Source: JACQXM01 sp964569425 (lineage in GTDB: Bacteria; Planctomycetota; Phycisphaerae; UBA1845). From it: DNA of 30,035 bases. The notes under the pieces are model-generated. The model saw only the letters and a program-made list of their open reading frames with translations. It was not told where the DNA came from and made no database searches. The stretch covers positions 1-30,035 of the forward strand of contig CAZMVD010000043.1 of NCBI GenBank assembly GCA_964569425.1, read 5' to 3'. Of this stretch, positions 9,534-18,082 are shown piece by piece. A program made the position numbers and the translations under genes. The number at the start of each line of letters is the position of its first letter. Within the stretch, counting starts at the first letter, position 1.

Positions 9534-9625
9534 TCGAACAAGAGTGGATGGGCCACGCGGGGACTTGGAGCGCTTGGAATTCGTGTGCGGCCGTGATGGA
9601 ATCAGATTGCGGTTCCCCGCCGAAA

Positions 9626-9661
9626 CGGTGAGTCGGGTAGACCGTTAATATTCGGTCACCG
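9626..9661. other. Nested hairpin after the lipoprotein gene
   Basis: An inner stem (GACCG at 9640-9644 and CGGTC at 9653-9657) has an AT-rich loop TTAATATT. It lies inside an outer repeat, CGGTGA (9626-9631) and TCACCG (9656-9661). There is no T-tract, so it is a weak candidate for a terminator or RNA-stability hairpin of the operon ending at 9533. The rest of 9534-9885 contains only the MITE-like element. Confidence 0.35.
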
Positions 9662-9679
9662 CCTGGTTGGCCCGCTAAA

Positions 9680-9775
9680 AGCCTGTTGAAGAACTCGGGA
9701 AAGGCTCTTTCAAGCCGCCCTGGCGCTACTGAAAACGCTGATCGCGACGGCTTGGCCAACCTTTCTCAACAGGCT
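9680..9775. mobile_element. MITE-like element or deleted insertion-sequence remnant
   Basis: Terminal inverted repeats, AGCCTGTTGAAGAA at 9680-9693 and TTTCTCAACAGGCT at 9762-9775, share ten perfect outer base pairs and enclose about 68 bases with no coding capacity. Ends beginning AGCCTGTTGA resemble the termini of several bacterial insertion sequences. A non-autonomous element or an internally deleted IS is the simplest reading. GCTA occurs close to both ends (9674-9677 and 9776-9779), but not exactly adjoining the left repeat, so a target duplication is uncertain. An inner AAGCCG/CGGCTT pair adds secondary structure. Confidence 0.55.
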
Positions 9776-9885
9776 GCTAGCGCAATTCAAGGACCGGATG
9801 CGCGTGGGAATTGAGGTGGACAGTCCTTCGTCTGTGCGGCGATTTTCCATCGAGTTACGAATTAACAAGAAGGAGGAAAGACGCA

Positions 9886-10710
9886 ATGTCGCCCTTGAAG
9901 ACCGCCCTTTGCTGTTTGCTGCTTGGTTTGCCGGGATGTTGCCCTCGCGACGTGAACATCGAGGACGTCTGGCGAGATCGGAAACCCAGAAACGCCATGG
10001 ACACAGAGCCCGGGCGAATCGTCCCGGCCAAACCCTCGCATGTACTCATTCTTCCGGGCATTGCCGGCCCAGATCGTGACACAGAGAACCTCCGGCACGT
10101 CGCCGAGCGGGCGGGTTATTCTGCGCAGATTTGGGACTGGACGAGACTCGAGCCGCAACGATCTTCACTCCGCAACCTATGCTATGACCTCAATGTCGAG
10201 CGTGCAGGGATCCTGGTTGAGCGGTTGCGCCGGTGGCAGCAGGAGTATGCCGGCCGACAATTGGTTCTGGCCGCGGCCTCCGGCGGATCGATTATTGCGC
10301 ATCTCGCTTGCGCCGACAGGCGGTTTCCCGGGCAACTTCGCTTCGCCAAAGTCGTGTTCCTGTCGGGCGCGGTCAATGCTGAGTGGGGCCCCCGGACGGT
10401 TACGCGGCGCACGCGGGCGGGAATTCTCTTCAACTATGCGAGCAGCAACGACGAAATCCTCGGCTCCTGGCTTGGGGAGCGACTGGCGCCCAATGCGATT
10501 GGATTGCAGGGCTATGTCCGTTGGAATCGGGAACGAGAGCCGAGTGTGCGGGACCTGCACTGGACCTACCACATGACCCACGATGGCAATGACGGCACGC
10601 ACCTGGCTTGCTTGCAGGAACCGTTCTTAAGCGAGTGCGTTGTGCCCGCACTGAATCCGATGCTCAGCGACTGGCCCGACGCATGTACTTACGACGTAAA
10701 GGTGGATTAA
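9886..10710 (+). CDS. Lipoprotein alpha/beta hydrolase (putative esterase)
   Basis: A 274-aa protein. The ATG at 9886 follows a strong GGAGG at 9872-9876. A short signal peptide ends in the lipobox LPGC (cysteine 18), so the protein is probably anchored in the envelope. The mature part looks like an alpha/beta hydrolase: an oxyanion-loop strand VLILPGIAG (53-61), a nucleophile elbow of the form AASGG (S132, in LAAASGGSIIAHL), a possible acid D189 in SSNDE, and a candidate histidine in GTHL (about 239). The elbow is AxSGG-like instead of the usual GxSxG, so substrate and activity are open. The next gene begins 5 bases after the stop. Confidence 0.7.
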   Translation: MSPLKTALCCLLLGLPGCCPRDVNIEDVWRDRKPRNAMDTEPGRIVPAKPSHVLILPGIAGPDRDTENLRHVAERAGYSAQIWDWTRLEPQRSSLRNLCYDLNVERAGILVERLRRWQQEYAGRQLVLAAASGGSIIAHLACADRRFPGQLRFAKVVFLSGAVNAEWGPRTVTRRTRAGILFNYASSNDEILGSWLGERLAPNAIGLQGYVRWNREREPSVRDLHWTYHMTHDGNDGTHLACLQEPFLSECVVPALNPMLSDWPDACTYDVKVD

Positions 10711-10715
10711 CAGCC

Positions 10716-11717
10716 ATGAACGACGGGATGAAGAGCCTCAGCAGGGCGGATGGACTCCAGGCCAGAGCGTGGTCGCGATTCGATCGTTCTCCCTGGGTGT
10801 TTCTCGTCCCTTTCCTTCTCTTTGAGGTGGTAGTCGTTGCCTACCACTTTTTGAGCGGCTGGATCAACAGGAGCCTGACCACGCCTATGGCCGAACTGGT
10901 CCCCGCGGCAGAATCGCTGCATGAAGTTCCTGTGTGGGCCGTGCCGGGCCTGGCAATCATGCTGTTCGTTTCATCAGTTGTTTGGCTGTTGACCCTGTTT
11001 AATGGACTGCGCTTGATTTGGCTGTCGATGTCGTGGCGCCCTCCGCGTTGGCAATCGGGAGCATTGGCCTTCACCCTATGTTATGCGGCGACAATGCTAT
11101 GGTGGATGAAAAACGATGTGGTACCGCGCGTTACGTGGACGACCGACGTACTGGTCGCGCTGCACCTCAAGGGACATTTCCTTTCAAACTTGTATGGGTA
11201 TGGCAAGGCAGCGGGTTTCCTCACCGGGGCCGTCGCCGTTTTCTCTATCTGCTTTTCCGTGTCTTATGAACGCTCGGGAGACCCCGCGATTGACACAGCC
11301 TTCGCCCGCGCACAACAGTGGCGGGTAAAGTGCGTGGCATGGCTCCTGGCGGCGGTGAGCGCGCTGGGGTTGATTCGGGCGATCTTTGTCAACCAAGCCG
11401 GGCTTGCAATGGTCGGGGACCATGGGTTCGGTGAATTGCCGATCCGCCTCTGGCTGAACATTGCTTTTGACGGCGCTTACTACGCATCAATGATTGCGTT
11501 TACGTTCATTCCGGCAAGGTCGATTATCCGTTGGCGCCTTTCGCCGAGCGACGCTGACGCTGAGAAACCAGGGTGGAAAGTGCCCGCCCTCATACGGAAG
11601 GGCGTTGGGAAAGGGATTGCTCGCGCGATTGAATGGGCGGCCTTTGGCATTCTGACCAGTGCCGCTGTCGCCGCGATTGGTTGGCTTGTGGCAATCTGGC
11701 AAGCCGCAGGTAGGTAG
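10716..11717 (+). CDS. Polytopic membrane protein of unknown function
   Basis: A 333-aa inner-membrane protein with about seven predicted helices: WVFLVPFLLFEVVVVAYHFL (27-46), the stretch around LFVSSVVWLLTLF (about 75-100), GALAFTLCYAATMLWW (about 110-127), GAVAVFSICFSV, AWLLAAVSALGLI, a segment around YYASMIAFTFI, and a C-terminal ILTSAAVAAIGWLVAIW. I do not recognise the family. The ATG at 10716 follows AAAGGTGG near 10698-10704; the open frame extends upstream into the hydrolase gene, but that part is out of context. Tight coupling to the hydrolase gene suggests a common envelope function. Confidence 0.75.
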   Translation: MNDGMKSLSRADGLQARAWSRFDRSPWVFLVPFLLFEVVVVAYHFLSGWINRSLTTPMAELVPAAESLHEVPVWAVPGLAIMLFVSSVVWLLTLFNGLRLIWLSMSWRPPRWQSGALAFTLCYAATMLWWMKNDVVPRVTWTTDVLVALHLKGHFLSNLYGYGKAAGFLTGAVAVFSICFSVSYERSGDPAIDTAFARAQQWRVKCVAWLLAAVSALGLIRAIFVNQAGLAMVGDHGFGELPIRLWLNIAFDGAYYASMIAFTFIPARSIIRWRLSPSDADAEKPGWKVPALIRKGVGKGIARAIEWAAFGILTSAAVAAIGWLVAIWQAAGR

Positions 11718-11744
11718 ACTGGAAATTCAAGACTATTTCAGTCT
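11716..11744. terminator. Hairpin between convergent genes
   Basis: AGACTG (11716-11721) plus AAAT pair with ATTT plus CAGTCT (11739-11744), with one bulged G and an 8-nt loop. It fills the 38-bp gap between the membrane protein gene (+) and dndE (-). It lacks a clear T-tract on either side, so it is a weak bidirectional terminator candidate. It also marks the possible boundary of the Dnd island. Confidence 0.4.
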
Positions 11745-11755
11745 GGACCGTCACT

Positions 11756-12133
11756 TTATTTAATCGACTTGCCGATAAGGCTTGAAACACCTGTAATGGC
11801 CGGGTCGCCTGCCAGATAACCAATACCTCGGTGCAAATGAAGACGGAACTGCGTCGTTAAGTTCTTCTTTGTCAATTCGGTACCTTCCAGCTGACAACGC
11901 TGTTTTAGCATCGCCAGGTAAAGGCCCTCGTACTCACCTGCGAACGTTCGCCACGCAAGCTCTACGGAGCTATCACCCGGAATGTGCTGGTGCCTTGGAC
12001 GGCTGTGCGCGGCCAACGAGGCGCAGAAGGCCCAGCGGCACAGAACGTTCCAGTTGTCGATGCCGGTGCGTCGCTTCAGTGTGATTAGCTGATCTCGCGC
12101 CTTCTTGGAAACCCTGAACGTCTCGATGGTCAC
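11756..12133 (-). CDS. dndE: DNA phosphorothioation protein DndE
   Basis: A 125-aa protein of the usual DndE length. DndE is a small protein reported to form tetramers and bind nicked DNA, and is part of the complex that places sulfur in the DNA backbone. Family hallmarks are SVELAWRTFAGEYEGLYLAM, LKQRC and the C-terminal FRLHLHRGIGYLAG. Lys/Arg-rich helices at the N-terminus (VSKKARDQLITLKRR) suit DNA contact. The start is GTG with AGGAG seven bases upstream, only 10 bases after the dndD stop. It is the last gene of dndBCDE. Confidence 0.93.
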   Translation of the reverse strand: MTIETFRVSKKARDQLITLKRRTGIDNWNVLCRWAFCASLAAHSRPRHQHIPGDSSVELAWRTFAGEYEGLYLAMLKQRCQLEGTELTKKNLTTQFRLHLHRGIGYLAGDPAITGVSSLIGKSIK

Positions 12134-12143
12134 ATCGGAACTC

Positions 12144-14117
12144 CTACCAGAAATACCCGGGCTCGATGGAGCTAGATTCCGTCTCGTCGTCGTATTTCAG
12201 ATTGTACGCACGGCCGATACGTCCATCCAACGCCTTGAAATAACGTTGATCGATCTCCTCATCGGTGGACAACAACACCACTTGGTGGCTGGCATACGGA
12301 AAATAACGCTCTATGAGGTTGCGTCGATGGACCGCATCGAGCCGGCCAAGCGGGGTATCAATCACAGTTGGCAGAGGTCGACCGGACGCTCTTGCCAGGC
12401 CCCATAGGATCGCGACAGCTAGCAGTTGGCGCTCACCAGCTGAGAGCTTGTCTTCTGGGATTGACTGGCCGCCGTCATTGAACAGCCGCAACGTACAAGT
12501 GTCAGGATCGACATCGACCCTCGTCACAAGCGACTGTTTGTGCAGGAGTTTCACGTATCCGTCTAGGACAAGGTCGCGCAGCTTTTGCTGGTGCTTTGCG
12601 ATGAGGGACACTCGAAAGCGTTCTAGCGCCACCTGCGTGTGCTCGGTATGAAGCAGATGCCGCTCAATGTCTTGGTTGTCGAGTGCCGACTCCCTATTCG
12701 TTCGGAGCGCCTTCTCGAGCCGCCGCTCCACGTTCTCAGTTTCGAATGCCCCTTGTTTGATGTTCAGGTCGAGCAACGACAGCTTGCGTTCCAATTCAGA
12801 CAGGCTGTCGCGTGCATGCTGGACCTTTTGGAGCAGTTCGCCCAGCACTTCTTCATCGGGTGCGGCGGCCAGTTTGCGGTCCAAGTCATCTAGCGCCGTT
12901 TGGACATTCGACGCTTCTGCCAGGAGCGTAGCAGCGATATGCTGTTCCTGAGCAAATCTAGCGTCAAGTAAGTCCTGAACTTGGGATCGCTCTAGACTCG
13001 ACAGATCAAGGTAAACCGTTCCCTGGCATTGCTCGACGAAACGCATGTGCTCCGCTGCCAAGAACTTCTCTACGACCCGGATCACCTTTGCATCCATCTT
13101 CCGTCCGCGAAGATGGTCGACCAAACGGACGTCACGTTCACCGGCTACGGCAGCTTGCAACTTGGAACGCTCGATTATGCTCTCTGCATCAGCTTGGGCG
13201 GCAACGTCGGCCAACAGTGTTCGGCACATCGCCATCGGCAATGGTCCGTGGGCGATCGCGACAAGTCGTGCCTGAACTACCTGGAGCTGCACCTGTGCTT
13301 CGTCTCGGCTGCGTTGCAAAACGCCACGTTGCTCGGCGAGCCGTCCTCCCCGGGCATCGAACTGGTTCTCAAGCTCACGCAGACGCTTCGCCGCGCGATC
13401 ACGCTGGTTCTGAACCTGAGCGCGCTCCTGCCTCAGGTTGGCAATCGCCGAACGCTTCGCTTCAAGCTCGCGCTCGAGTACTTCAATTTCACCCTGTTCA
13501 GTCGACGATTTTGTCAGCTTTCTCTTTCGCTGAGCGAGGGCCTGAAGGTCGACCCTCAGCTGCTCAATGAGGTCCACACCCAACAGTCCATCGATCGCTG
13601 TTCGCAGCACGGCAGACGAGTGTTCGGGATCGGCGAGCTTCTCAATTCGCTCTCCGTCGAAGAAGAACAGCGGCGCAAGTCGCGCGGGTATGAAGCGCTC
13701 TGCATGTTCCAGCCAGGTTTCGGCCAACACCTCATCTTTGGCACCGTTGATGCGAGTCTCGAGCGTTTCCTCAATCCGGCCGTTCCGTCCCCGCCAGGAG
13801 CGATCGATCTGATAACGGCGCAGCACGCCGTCTTCGCTTGTGGCAATCGTGAGTCCCACGCAGGCGCCTTCATCCGGCTTGGCTCGCCGATGGAAGCAGC
13901 GGCTTACGTACCTGTCGAATCCACGGGCACTCTCTAGGAACGGAGCCTGCCGGCCGTAGAGGGCAAGTTGAATGCCCTCCAGCAATGTGGTTTTCCCCGC
14001 ACCGTTCAGTCCCCCGAAGAGCACGATCGGTTTGTTCTTCGACGGCGGTGTCAGGTGCGCGACCTGGGTTCCGCCGAACACACCAAAGTTCACAAGCCGG
14101 ATTTCCTCGATGATCAT
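12144..14117 (-). CDS. dndD: DNA phosphorothioation ATPase DndD
   Basis: A 657-aa SMC/Rad50-like ATPase. DndD supplies ATPase (nicking-linked) activity during sulfur incorporation. Walker A is GLNGAGKTT (about 36-44). LFFFDGERIEKLADP (about 165-180) is a family hallmark. Long coiled coils fill the middle. An ABC signature, DKLSAGERQLLAVA, and Walker B, TVIDTPLGRLD, lie near the C-terminus. I choose the ATG at 14117 (MIIEEIRLVN, a normal start for this ATPase fold); a TTG at 14126 would add three residues but its GGAG is too close. It follows dndC by about 20 bases and precedes dndE. Confidence 0.95.
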   Translation of the reverse strand: MIIEEIRLVNFGVFGGTQVAHLTPPSKNKPIVLFGGLNGAGKTTLLEGIQLALYGRQAPFLESARGFDRYVSRCFHRRAKPDEGACVGLTIATSEDGVLRRYQIDRSWRGRNGRIEETLETRINGAKDEVLAETWLEHAERFIPARLAPLFFFDGERIEKLADPEHSSAVLRTAIDGLLGVDLIEQLRVDLQALAQRKRKLTKSSTEQGEIEVLERELEAKRSAIANLRQERAQVQNQRDRAAKRLRELENQFDARGGRLAEQRGVLQRSRDEAQVQLQVVQARLVAIAHGPLPMAMCRTLLADVAAQADAESIIERSKLQAAVAGERDVRLVDHLRGRKMDAKVIRVVEKFLAAEHMRFVEQCQGTVYLDLSSLERSQVQDLLDARFAQEQHIAATLLAEASNVQTALDDLDRKLAAAPDEEVLGELLQKVQHARDSLSELERKLSLLDLNIKQGAFETENVERRLEKALRTNRESALDNQDIERHLLHTEHTQVALERFRVSLIAKHQQKLRDLVLDGYVKLLHKQSLVTRVDVDPDTCTLRLFNDGGQSIPEDKLSAGERQLLAVAILWGLARASGRPLPTVIDTPLGRLDAVHRRNLIERYFPYASHQVVLLSTDEEIDQRYFKALDGRIGRAYNLKYDDETESSSIEPGYFW

Positions 14118-14136
14118 GAGAGGCAATCACTCCGCG

Positions 14137-15699
14137 TCAGGTAGCCACCTGAATGACCGGTAGCTGCACGCAACTTCGTCCACTTTCCGATGCGCTATCG
14201 AAAAGGCGGTTGCCCGACTCGCTTCGGAGAGCGTGGCGATCTCTGGCTCGTTGCAACGCATCCTGCTCGTCATCGTAGAAACATCGTTCGATCGCTTGCT
14301 CCAGTTCCTGGAAGAGCCCGCGCCGCGATGCCATAGCTCGATAACGCCGCTCTATGTCCAGCAGGTTACGAGCCAGTTCGAAGCGGAGTTCGTCTCCGTC
14401 ACAAGCCTGCCTTAATACTTCTAGGGACTCAGCGTCCAGGATGAGATGATCATCTATCGTAGGCCCAGGATAAGGTTCGCCCAGTTCCTCAAAGTAGATT
14501 CGCGGAAGAATATCCTCGATCTCATGCTTGTCCACGACCCAGATGCGCCGAATCTCATGTAGCTCGTCCAGGGTAACAAGCGAAAGATCGCGAACGTGTT
14601 CGGGGCCATTGTCACGAATCCAACGCTGAGTCTGCAGTACGCGACGGAGCCACTCGGCGCGCGCGGCCTGTTTGTATGGGCCCGGTACGAGCTGTCCCTC
14701 GCCATTTGAATTCGTGTAAAACGTTAGCTTGCCGGTGATGCGCCGAAAGTCCCTTCGCTGGCGATCCAATTGCCTGGTTTCCTCGGTGCGGAAGTCAAGT
14801 TCGTTTCGAAGCTGAAGCAACGGCAGCATCCACTCCTTTTCGTCATCATTCTGAATCATCGCTCCCATCGACTTGTCCTCATCGACAAGCGTGCATACCC
14901 AACATCCGAATCGACTGTTACCGCAACTCGGCGTACTCGTATCGACGACAAGGGGACACTCGCCATCCGCGCTAGCGCCTTTGTACATCGTTAGCAGGTC
15001 CTTATTGTTATACCCCCATGGATTGCGGACACGCATTAAGAACATCCAGACGTCGTCGTTGGACCAGTCTTCGACCGGTGTATATACGAGGGAATTGGCA
15101 AGGCTCGCATTCGGGCTCAGTCGGTCTCGGACAGCATGCTTTTCGTGCTGCGCCATGTTCAGTGCGCGCCGTTGACTCTCGGCCTTGCGCGTCCCCAAAA
15201 CGAGGATCGCTTCGCCGTTCTCGCTGACGACCTGCCTAATGAAGTTGTTTGAGGGCTTGATCTTGAGGCGTTCCGTACACCAGCGGAACTTGTTACGCGG
15301 AGCAGGGTAGCCTCGACCAATGAGATTGACCCAGAACGTGTCACTGGTGGCTGGAGTGAGACGATGCGGGCGGATCGGCATTCTACCAGACTGCGATGCA
15401 AGTCGGATCGCATCGAGTGATCGATTGACCCAGGCCGCGACAACTGGGTTCTCGACCAGTGTGTCAGTGCTTATGACGTGGACAGGCTTCGTGCGTTCCT
15501 GGATAGGCAGTTCGGCGAGGGCCATCCAAACAAGCTGCAACACCGCCGTCGAGTCCTTGCCGCCGCTATAGCCGATGACCCATGGCACACCGTCTCCACC
15601 GTAGAGCTCACGAATCTCCTCTTTGCACGCCGCAAGCGTGGCTGAGAAGCCTCGAGCCTCAAACGCGGATCGTGGCTTCTGCGCGTTTCCTTGAGCCAT
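14137..15699 (-). CDS. dndC: DNA phosphorothioation sulfurtransferase DndC
   Basis: A 520-aa member of the PAPS-reductase/ATP pyrophosphatase superfamily. DndC activates DNA and passes on sulfur received from the cysteine desulfurase DndA. The PP-loop SGGKDS is at residues 45-50. Cysteines that can hold the iron-sulfur cluster are C141 (RWCTERLKIKP), C248, C259, C266 and C269 (CGNSRFGCWVC). The start ATG has a strong AGGAGG four bases upstream. The first 41 bases overlap the end of dndB in another frame, so the two are probably translationally coupled. Confidence 0.95.
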   Translation of the reverse strand: MAQGNAQKPRSAFEARGFSATLAACKEEIRELYGGDGVPWVIGYSGGKDSTAVLQLVWMALAELPIQERTKPVHVISTDTLVENPVVAAWVNRSLDAIRLASQSGRMPIRPHRLTPATSDTFWVNLIGRGYPAPRNKFRWCTERLKIKPSNNFIRQVVSENGEAILVLGTRKAESQRRALNMAQHEKHAVRDRLSPNASLANSLVYTPVEDWSNDDVWMFLMRVRNPWGYNNKDLLTMYKGASADGECPLVVDTSTPSCGNSRFGCWVCTLVDEDKSMGAMIQNDDEKEWMLPLLQLRNELDFRTEETRQLDRQRRDFRRITGKLTFYTNSNGEGQLVPGPYKQAARAEWLRRVLQTQRWIRDNGPEHVRDLSLVTLDELHEIRRIWVVDKHEIEDILPRIYFEELGEPYPGPTIDDHLILDAESLEVLRQACDGDELRFELARNLLDIERRYRAMASRRGLFQELEQAIERCFYDDEQDALQRARDRHALRSESGNRLFDSASESGRSCVQLPVIQVAT

Positions 15700-16795
15700 G
15701 TGGCCTCCTGTTCGTCGCGCGTTCCGCGCGCTGTTCCTCTGCCGAAAGTCTTAAGCCTAATTGTCTCTTGATCGCGTTCGTAGTTAGCGTTAGGTTCTGT
15801 CCGGCCTTCGACACGCGCCCCCCTGTCATTGCGCGGCCTTCCCAGAGCGCGGCATTGGATCGCGACCAATCGATCCGTCGCAATGCCCGCAGACGCTTCT
15901 TCCACGTTGCCTGATGGTCGCGGAGCAGGACGTTTCCCACGATTCCGAGCGCGTGAAGCACGATGCCGTGCGAGTGAATGAAGTCGCGACGGACCTCACT
16001 GGCTGCCATCTTGCCGTCGCGGACCTGTCTCCACTCCGGCATGTGCTCGGAGACCGCCTGCCAGTAGTCTCTCGCGATCTTCACCCCCGATTCCAGATTC
16101 TCCGGATCAACTTTGTCGAGTAACGCGCTTGTCGCGTGGTACAGCGCACTCAAAGTGAAGAGCTTTCGCGAGCGAAGGGAAAGAGTGCTACGCTCCATTT
16201 CGACGATGTCGCGAAAGAAAGGCGACCGAAACACGACGAGCTTGGTCAGAGCAGCAAGATCATCACGGTGATCGTAAAGCACGCCGAGCGACCTGCTGGG
16301 ACGGATCGCGTAACGGTTGAGATCGGCGAACATTTGCTGGCAGCGCTCCAAACCAATGTCGAGGAAGAACACGACCGCGATCGTCTCGTCCGCCAGTTCC
16401 GGGTTTTCGCGCAGCGCCGCCTCAATGGCCGCACGACGGTGTTGGCCATCGTTAATGATGAACCGGGCTTCCATAGGTATATGCAGGACGCCCAGTCGAG
16501 TGCTCTCCGCGCCGTCACCCAGCGGCTCAAACCCAACCTCCGCGTCAATCGACGCCGTCAGCGCCGAGAACACGTAGTCCTTGCGATTCCGCACGATGTA
16601 CCGGGCGATGTCGGGCACGCGGGCTTTGTTGAGCGTGCGCTGGGCGCGTAGCTCTGCAACCAGCTCTTCTTCGTCGAATAGAAAGATCTTAGGAATCAGC
16701 CGGAGTGGGCACATCGAAACGTAGTACTCACGTCCCGCCTGAATCCCGCGAATCGCAGGAAACGAGTATCCAAAGGTTGCGTTCTGCCGCGCCAT
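15659..16795 (-). CDS. dndB: DndB, DGQHR-domain regulator of phosphorothioation
   Basis: A 378-aa DGQHR-domain protein. In studied systems DndB is not needed for modification but represses dnd transcription and affects modification level and specificity. The diagnostic motif INDGQHRRAAIEAAL has DGQHR at 116-120. Other family-like stretches are VVFFLDIGLERCQQMFADLN and RSRKLFTLSALY. It begins the dndBCDE operon. The ATG has AAGGG seven bases upstream. The intergenic region before it carries a consensus-like promoter with an inverted repeat in its spacer, consistent with autoregulation. Confidence 0.93.
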   Translation of the reverse strand: MARQNATFGYSFPAIRGIQAGREYYVSMCPLRLIPKIFLFDEEELVAELRAQRTLNKARVPDIARYIVRNRKDYVFSALTASIDAEVGFEPLGDGAESTRLGVLHIPMEARFIINDGQHRRAAIEAALRENPELADETIAVVFFLDIGLERCQQMFADLNRYAIRPSRSLGVLYDHRDDLAALTKLVVFRSPFFRDIVEMERSTLSLRSRKLFTLSALYHATSALLDKVDPENLESGVKIARDYWQAVSEHMPEWRQVRDGKMAASEVRRDFIHSHGIVLHALGIVGNVLLRDHQATWKKRLRALRRIDWSRSNAALWEGRAMTGGRVSKAGQNLTLTTNAIKRQLGLRLSAEEQRAERATNRRPHGSRKRAEATIRV

Positions 16796-16836
16796 CAGAG
16801 ACCCTTGACCAGGGCGGTTAGCCCGGTACCGTACCG

Positions 16837-16865
16837 TTTGTAAACACAGGCGGCCTGTTTGTCAA
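16837..16865 (-). promoter_or_regulatory. Promoter of dndBCDE
   Basis: On the minus strand a perfect -35 TTGACA (16865-16860) is followed by a 17-bp spacer and a -10 TACAAA (16842-16837, four of six consensus bases). The dndB start lies about 42 bases downstream of the -10. The arrangement fits the housekeeping sigma factor. Confidence 0.65.
16846..16858. promoter_or_regulatory. Operator-like palindrome in the dndB promoter
   Basis: ACAGGC-G-GCCTGT is a perfect 6+1+6 inverted repeat lying between the -35 and -10 of the dndB promoter. A protein bound here would block RNA polymerase. DndB is the natural candidate because it is known to repress dnd promoters in other bacteria, but that is inference. 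Confidence 0.5.
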
Positions 16866-16880
16866 CCAAGAAACAAACAG
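16855..16880. repeat. Inverted repeat CTGTTTGT / ACAAACAG before dndA
   Basis: CTGTTTGT (16855-16862) and its exact complement ACAAACAG (16873-16880) flank a 10-bp spacer just before dndA. A third GTTTGT is at 16836-16841, in the dndB -10. The repeated half-site in a divergent promoter region suggests a shared binding site. A separate near-palindrome around CGGTACCG lies at 16824-16836. Confidence 0.45.
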
Positions 16881-16896
16881 CATTTTGAGAATCGCT

Positions 16897-18051
16897 ATGC
16901 CCACCGACGACGCCTCAATCCGCTCAGTATACCTCGATTGTAACGCAACGACGCCGATCGACCCGCGTGTGGCCGAGGTTGTTATCCACTACATGACCGT
17001 CGAGTTCGGCAACGCCGGGAGCACGTCGCACGAGTACGGCGCTCGCGCCAAACAGGCCGTTGAACGAGCTCGTGACGCCGTCGCCGCCGTCGTCGGCGCC
17101 AGCCGCGATGAGGTCATTTTCACGAGCGGGGCGACAGAGAGCAACAACCTGGCTTTCCTAGGGCTGGCCTCCCACGGCGATGATGCAGGACGCAAGCACA
17201 TCGTCAGCACGAAGATCGAGCACAAAGCCGTCCTAGAGCCCCTCGCCCACCTCGCCGAGCGCGGGTTTGAGGTTACGCTCGTGCCGCCGAACCGCGGCGG
17301 TTGGGTCGAGCCCGACGCTGTGCGCGCGGCCCTGCGTCCCGACACGCTGTTGGTCTCGGTCATGCACGTCAACAACGAGACCGGCGTCATTCAGCCGCTG
17401 GACGAGATCGCCGGTGTACTGGGAGAGCATCCCGCCTACCTCCACACCGACGCCGCCCAAGGCTTCGGCAAGGAGCTGCGGCTGTTGCGGAACCCCCGGA
17501 TTGACCTGATAAGCGTGAGCGGCCACAAGCTGTACGCCCCCAAGGGCATAGGCGTTTTGGTCACGCGCCGGCGGGAGTTCAAGCGCCCGCCGCTCAAGCC
17601 GTTGATGTACGGCGGCGGGCAGGAGCGCGGCCTGCGCCCTGGAACGCTTCCTGTACATTTGATCGCTGGCTTGGGCAAGGCGGCTGAGCTCGCCTGTACG
17701 GAGCACGTGACACGAGCTGAGGTGTGCCGGACGCTCAAGCAGGAACTGCTGACGGCTCTAGCCGACCTCCGCCCAACCATCAACGGCGACCCGGAACGAA
17801 CGCTCCCACACGTCGTGAACCTTTCGTTTCCCGGCCTTGACTCCGACGCCGCGATGGTTGCCCTGAAAGACTACGTGGCCCTTTCTAATGGCTCCGCCTG
17901 CACTTCAGCCAGCTACGAGCCGAGCCACGTTCTGCGGGCCATGTTCCTGCCTGAGGACCTTGCGTCAGCGGCGCTCCGATGGTCTTGGTCTCACCTGACA
18001 ACCCAACCGGTGCTCGCGTCACTCGCGAAGGCGATTCATGCCCTACGCTGA
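16897..18051 (+). CDS. dndA: Cysteine desulfurase DndA
   Basis: A 384-aa NifS/IscS-type PLP enzyme that takes sulfur from cysteine, carries it as a persulfide and passes it to DndC. Visible are YLDCNATTP (12-20), SGATESNN (77-84), HVNNETG (157-163), HTDAAQ (183-188), the PLP lysine in SGHK (K211) and the catalytic cysteine in NGSACTS (C335). The C-terminal RWSWSH replaces the usual RxSxG, a modest variation. I use the ATG at 16897; a TTG at 16885 is possible. It is divergent from dndB and converges with the restriction operon, 31 bases away. DndA assignment over housekeeping IscS rests on context. Confidence 0.93.
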   Translation: MPTDDASIRSVYLDCNATTPIDPRVAEVVIHYMTVEFGNAGSTSHEYGARAKQAVERARDAVAAVVGASRDEVIFTSGATESNNLAFLGLASHGDDAGRKHIVSTKIEHKAVLEPLAHLAERGFEVTLVPPNRGGWVEPDAVRAALRPDTLLVSVMHVNNETGVIQPLDEIAGVLGEHPAYLHTDAAQGFGKELRLLRNPRIDLISVSGHKLYAPKGIGVLVTRRREFKRPPLKPLMYGGGQERGLRPGTLPVHLIAGLGKAAELACTEHVTRAEVCRTLKQELLTALADLRPTINGDPERTLPHVVNLSFPGLDSDAAMVALKDYVALSNGSACTSASYEPSHVLRAMFLPEDLASAALRWSWSHLTTQPVLASLAKAIHALR

Positions 18052-18082
18052 CCGCATTCATGACCAATCACCTTGTCTTGGA

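Noticed and set aside
13029..13937. 302-aa plus-strand open frame opposite dndD
   Set aside because: Shadow of the dndD coding sequence; it has no motif and its residue pattern mirrors the coiled-coil codons on the other strand.
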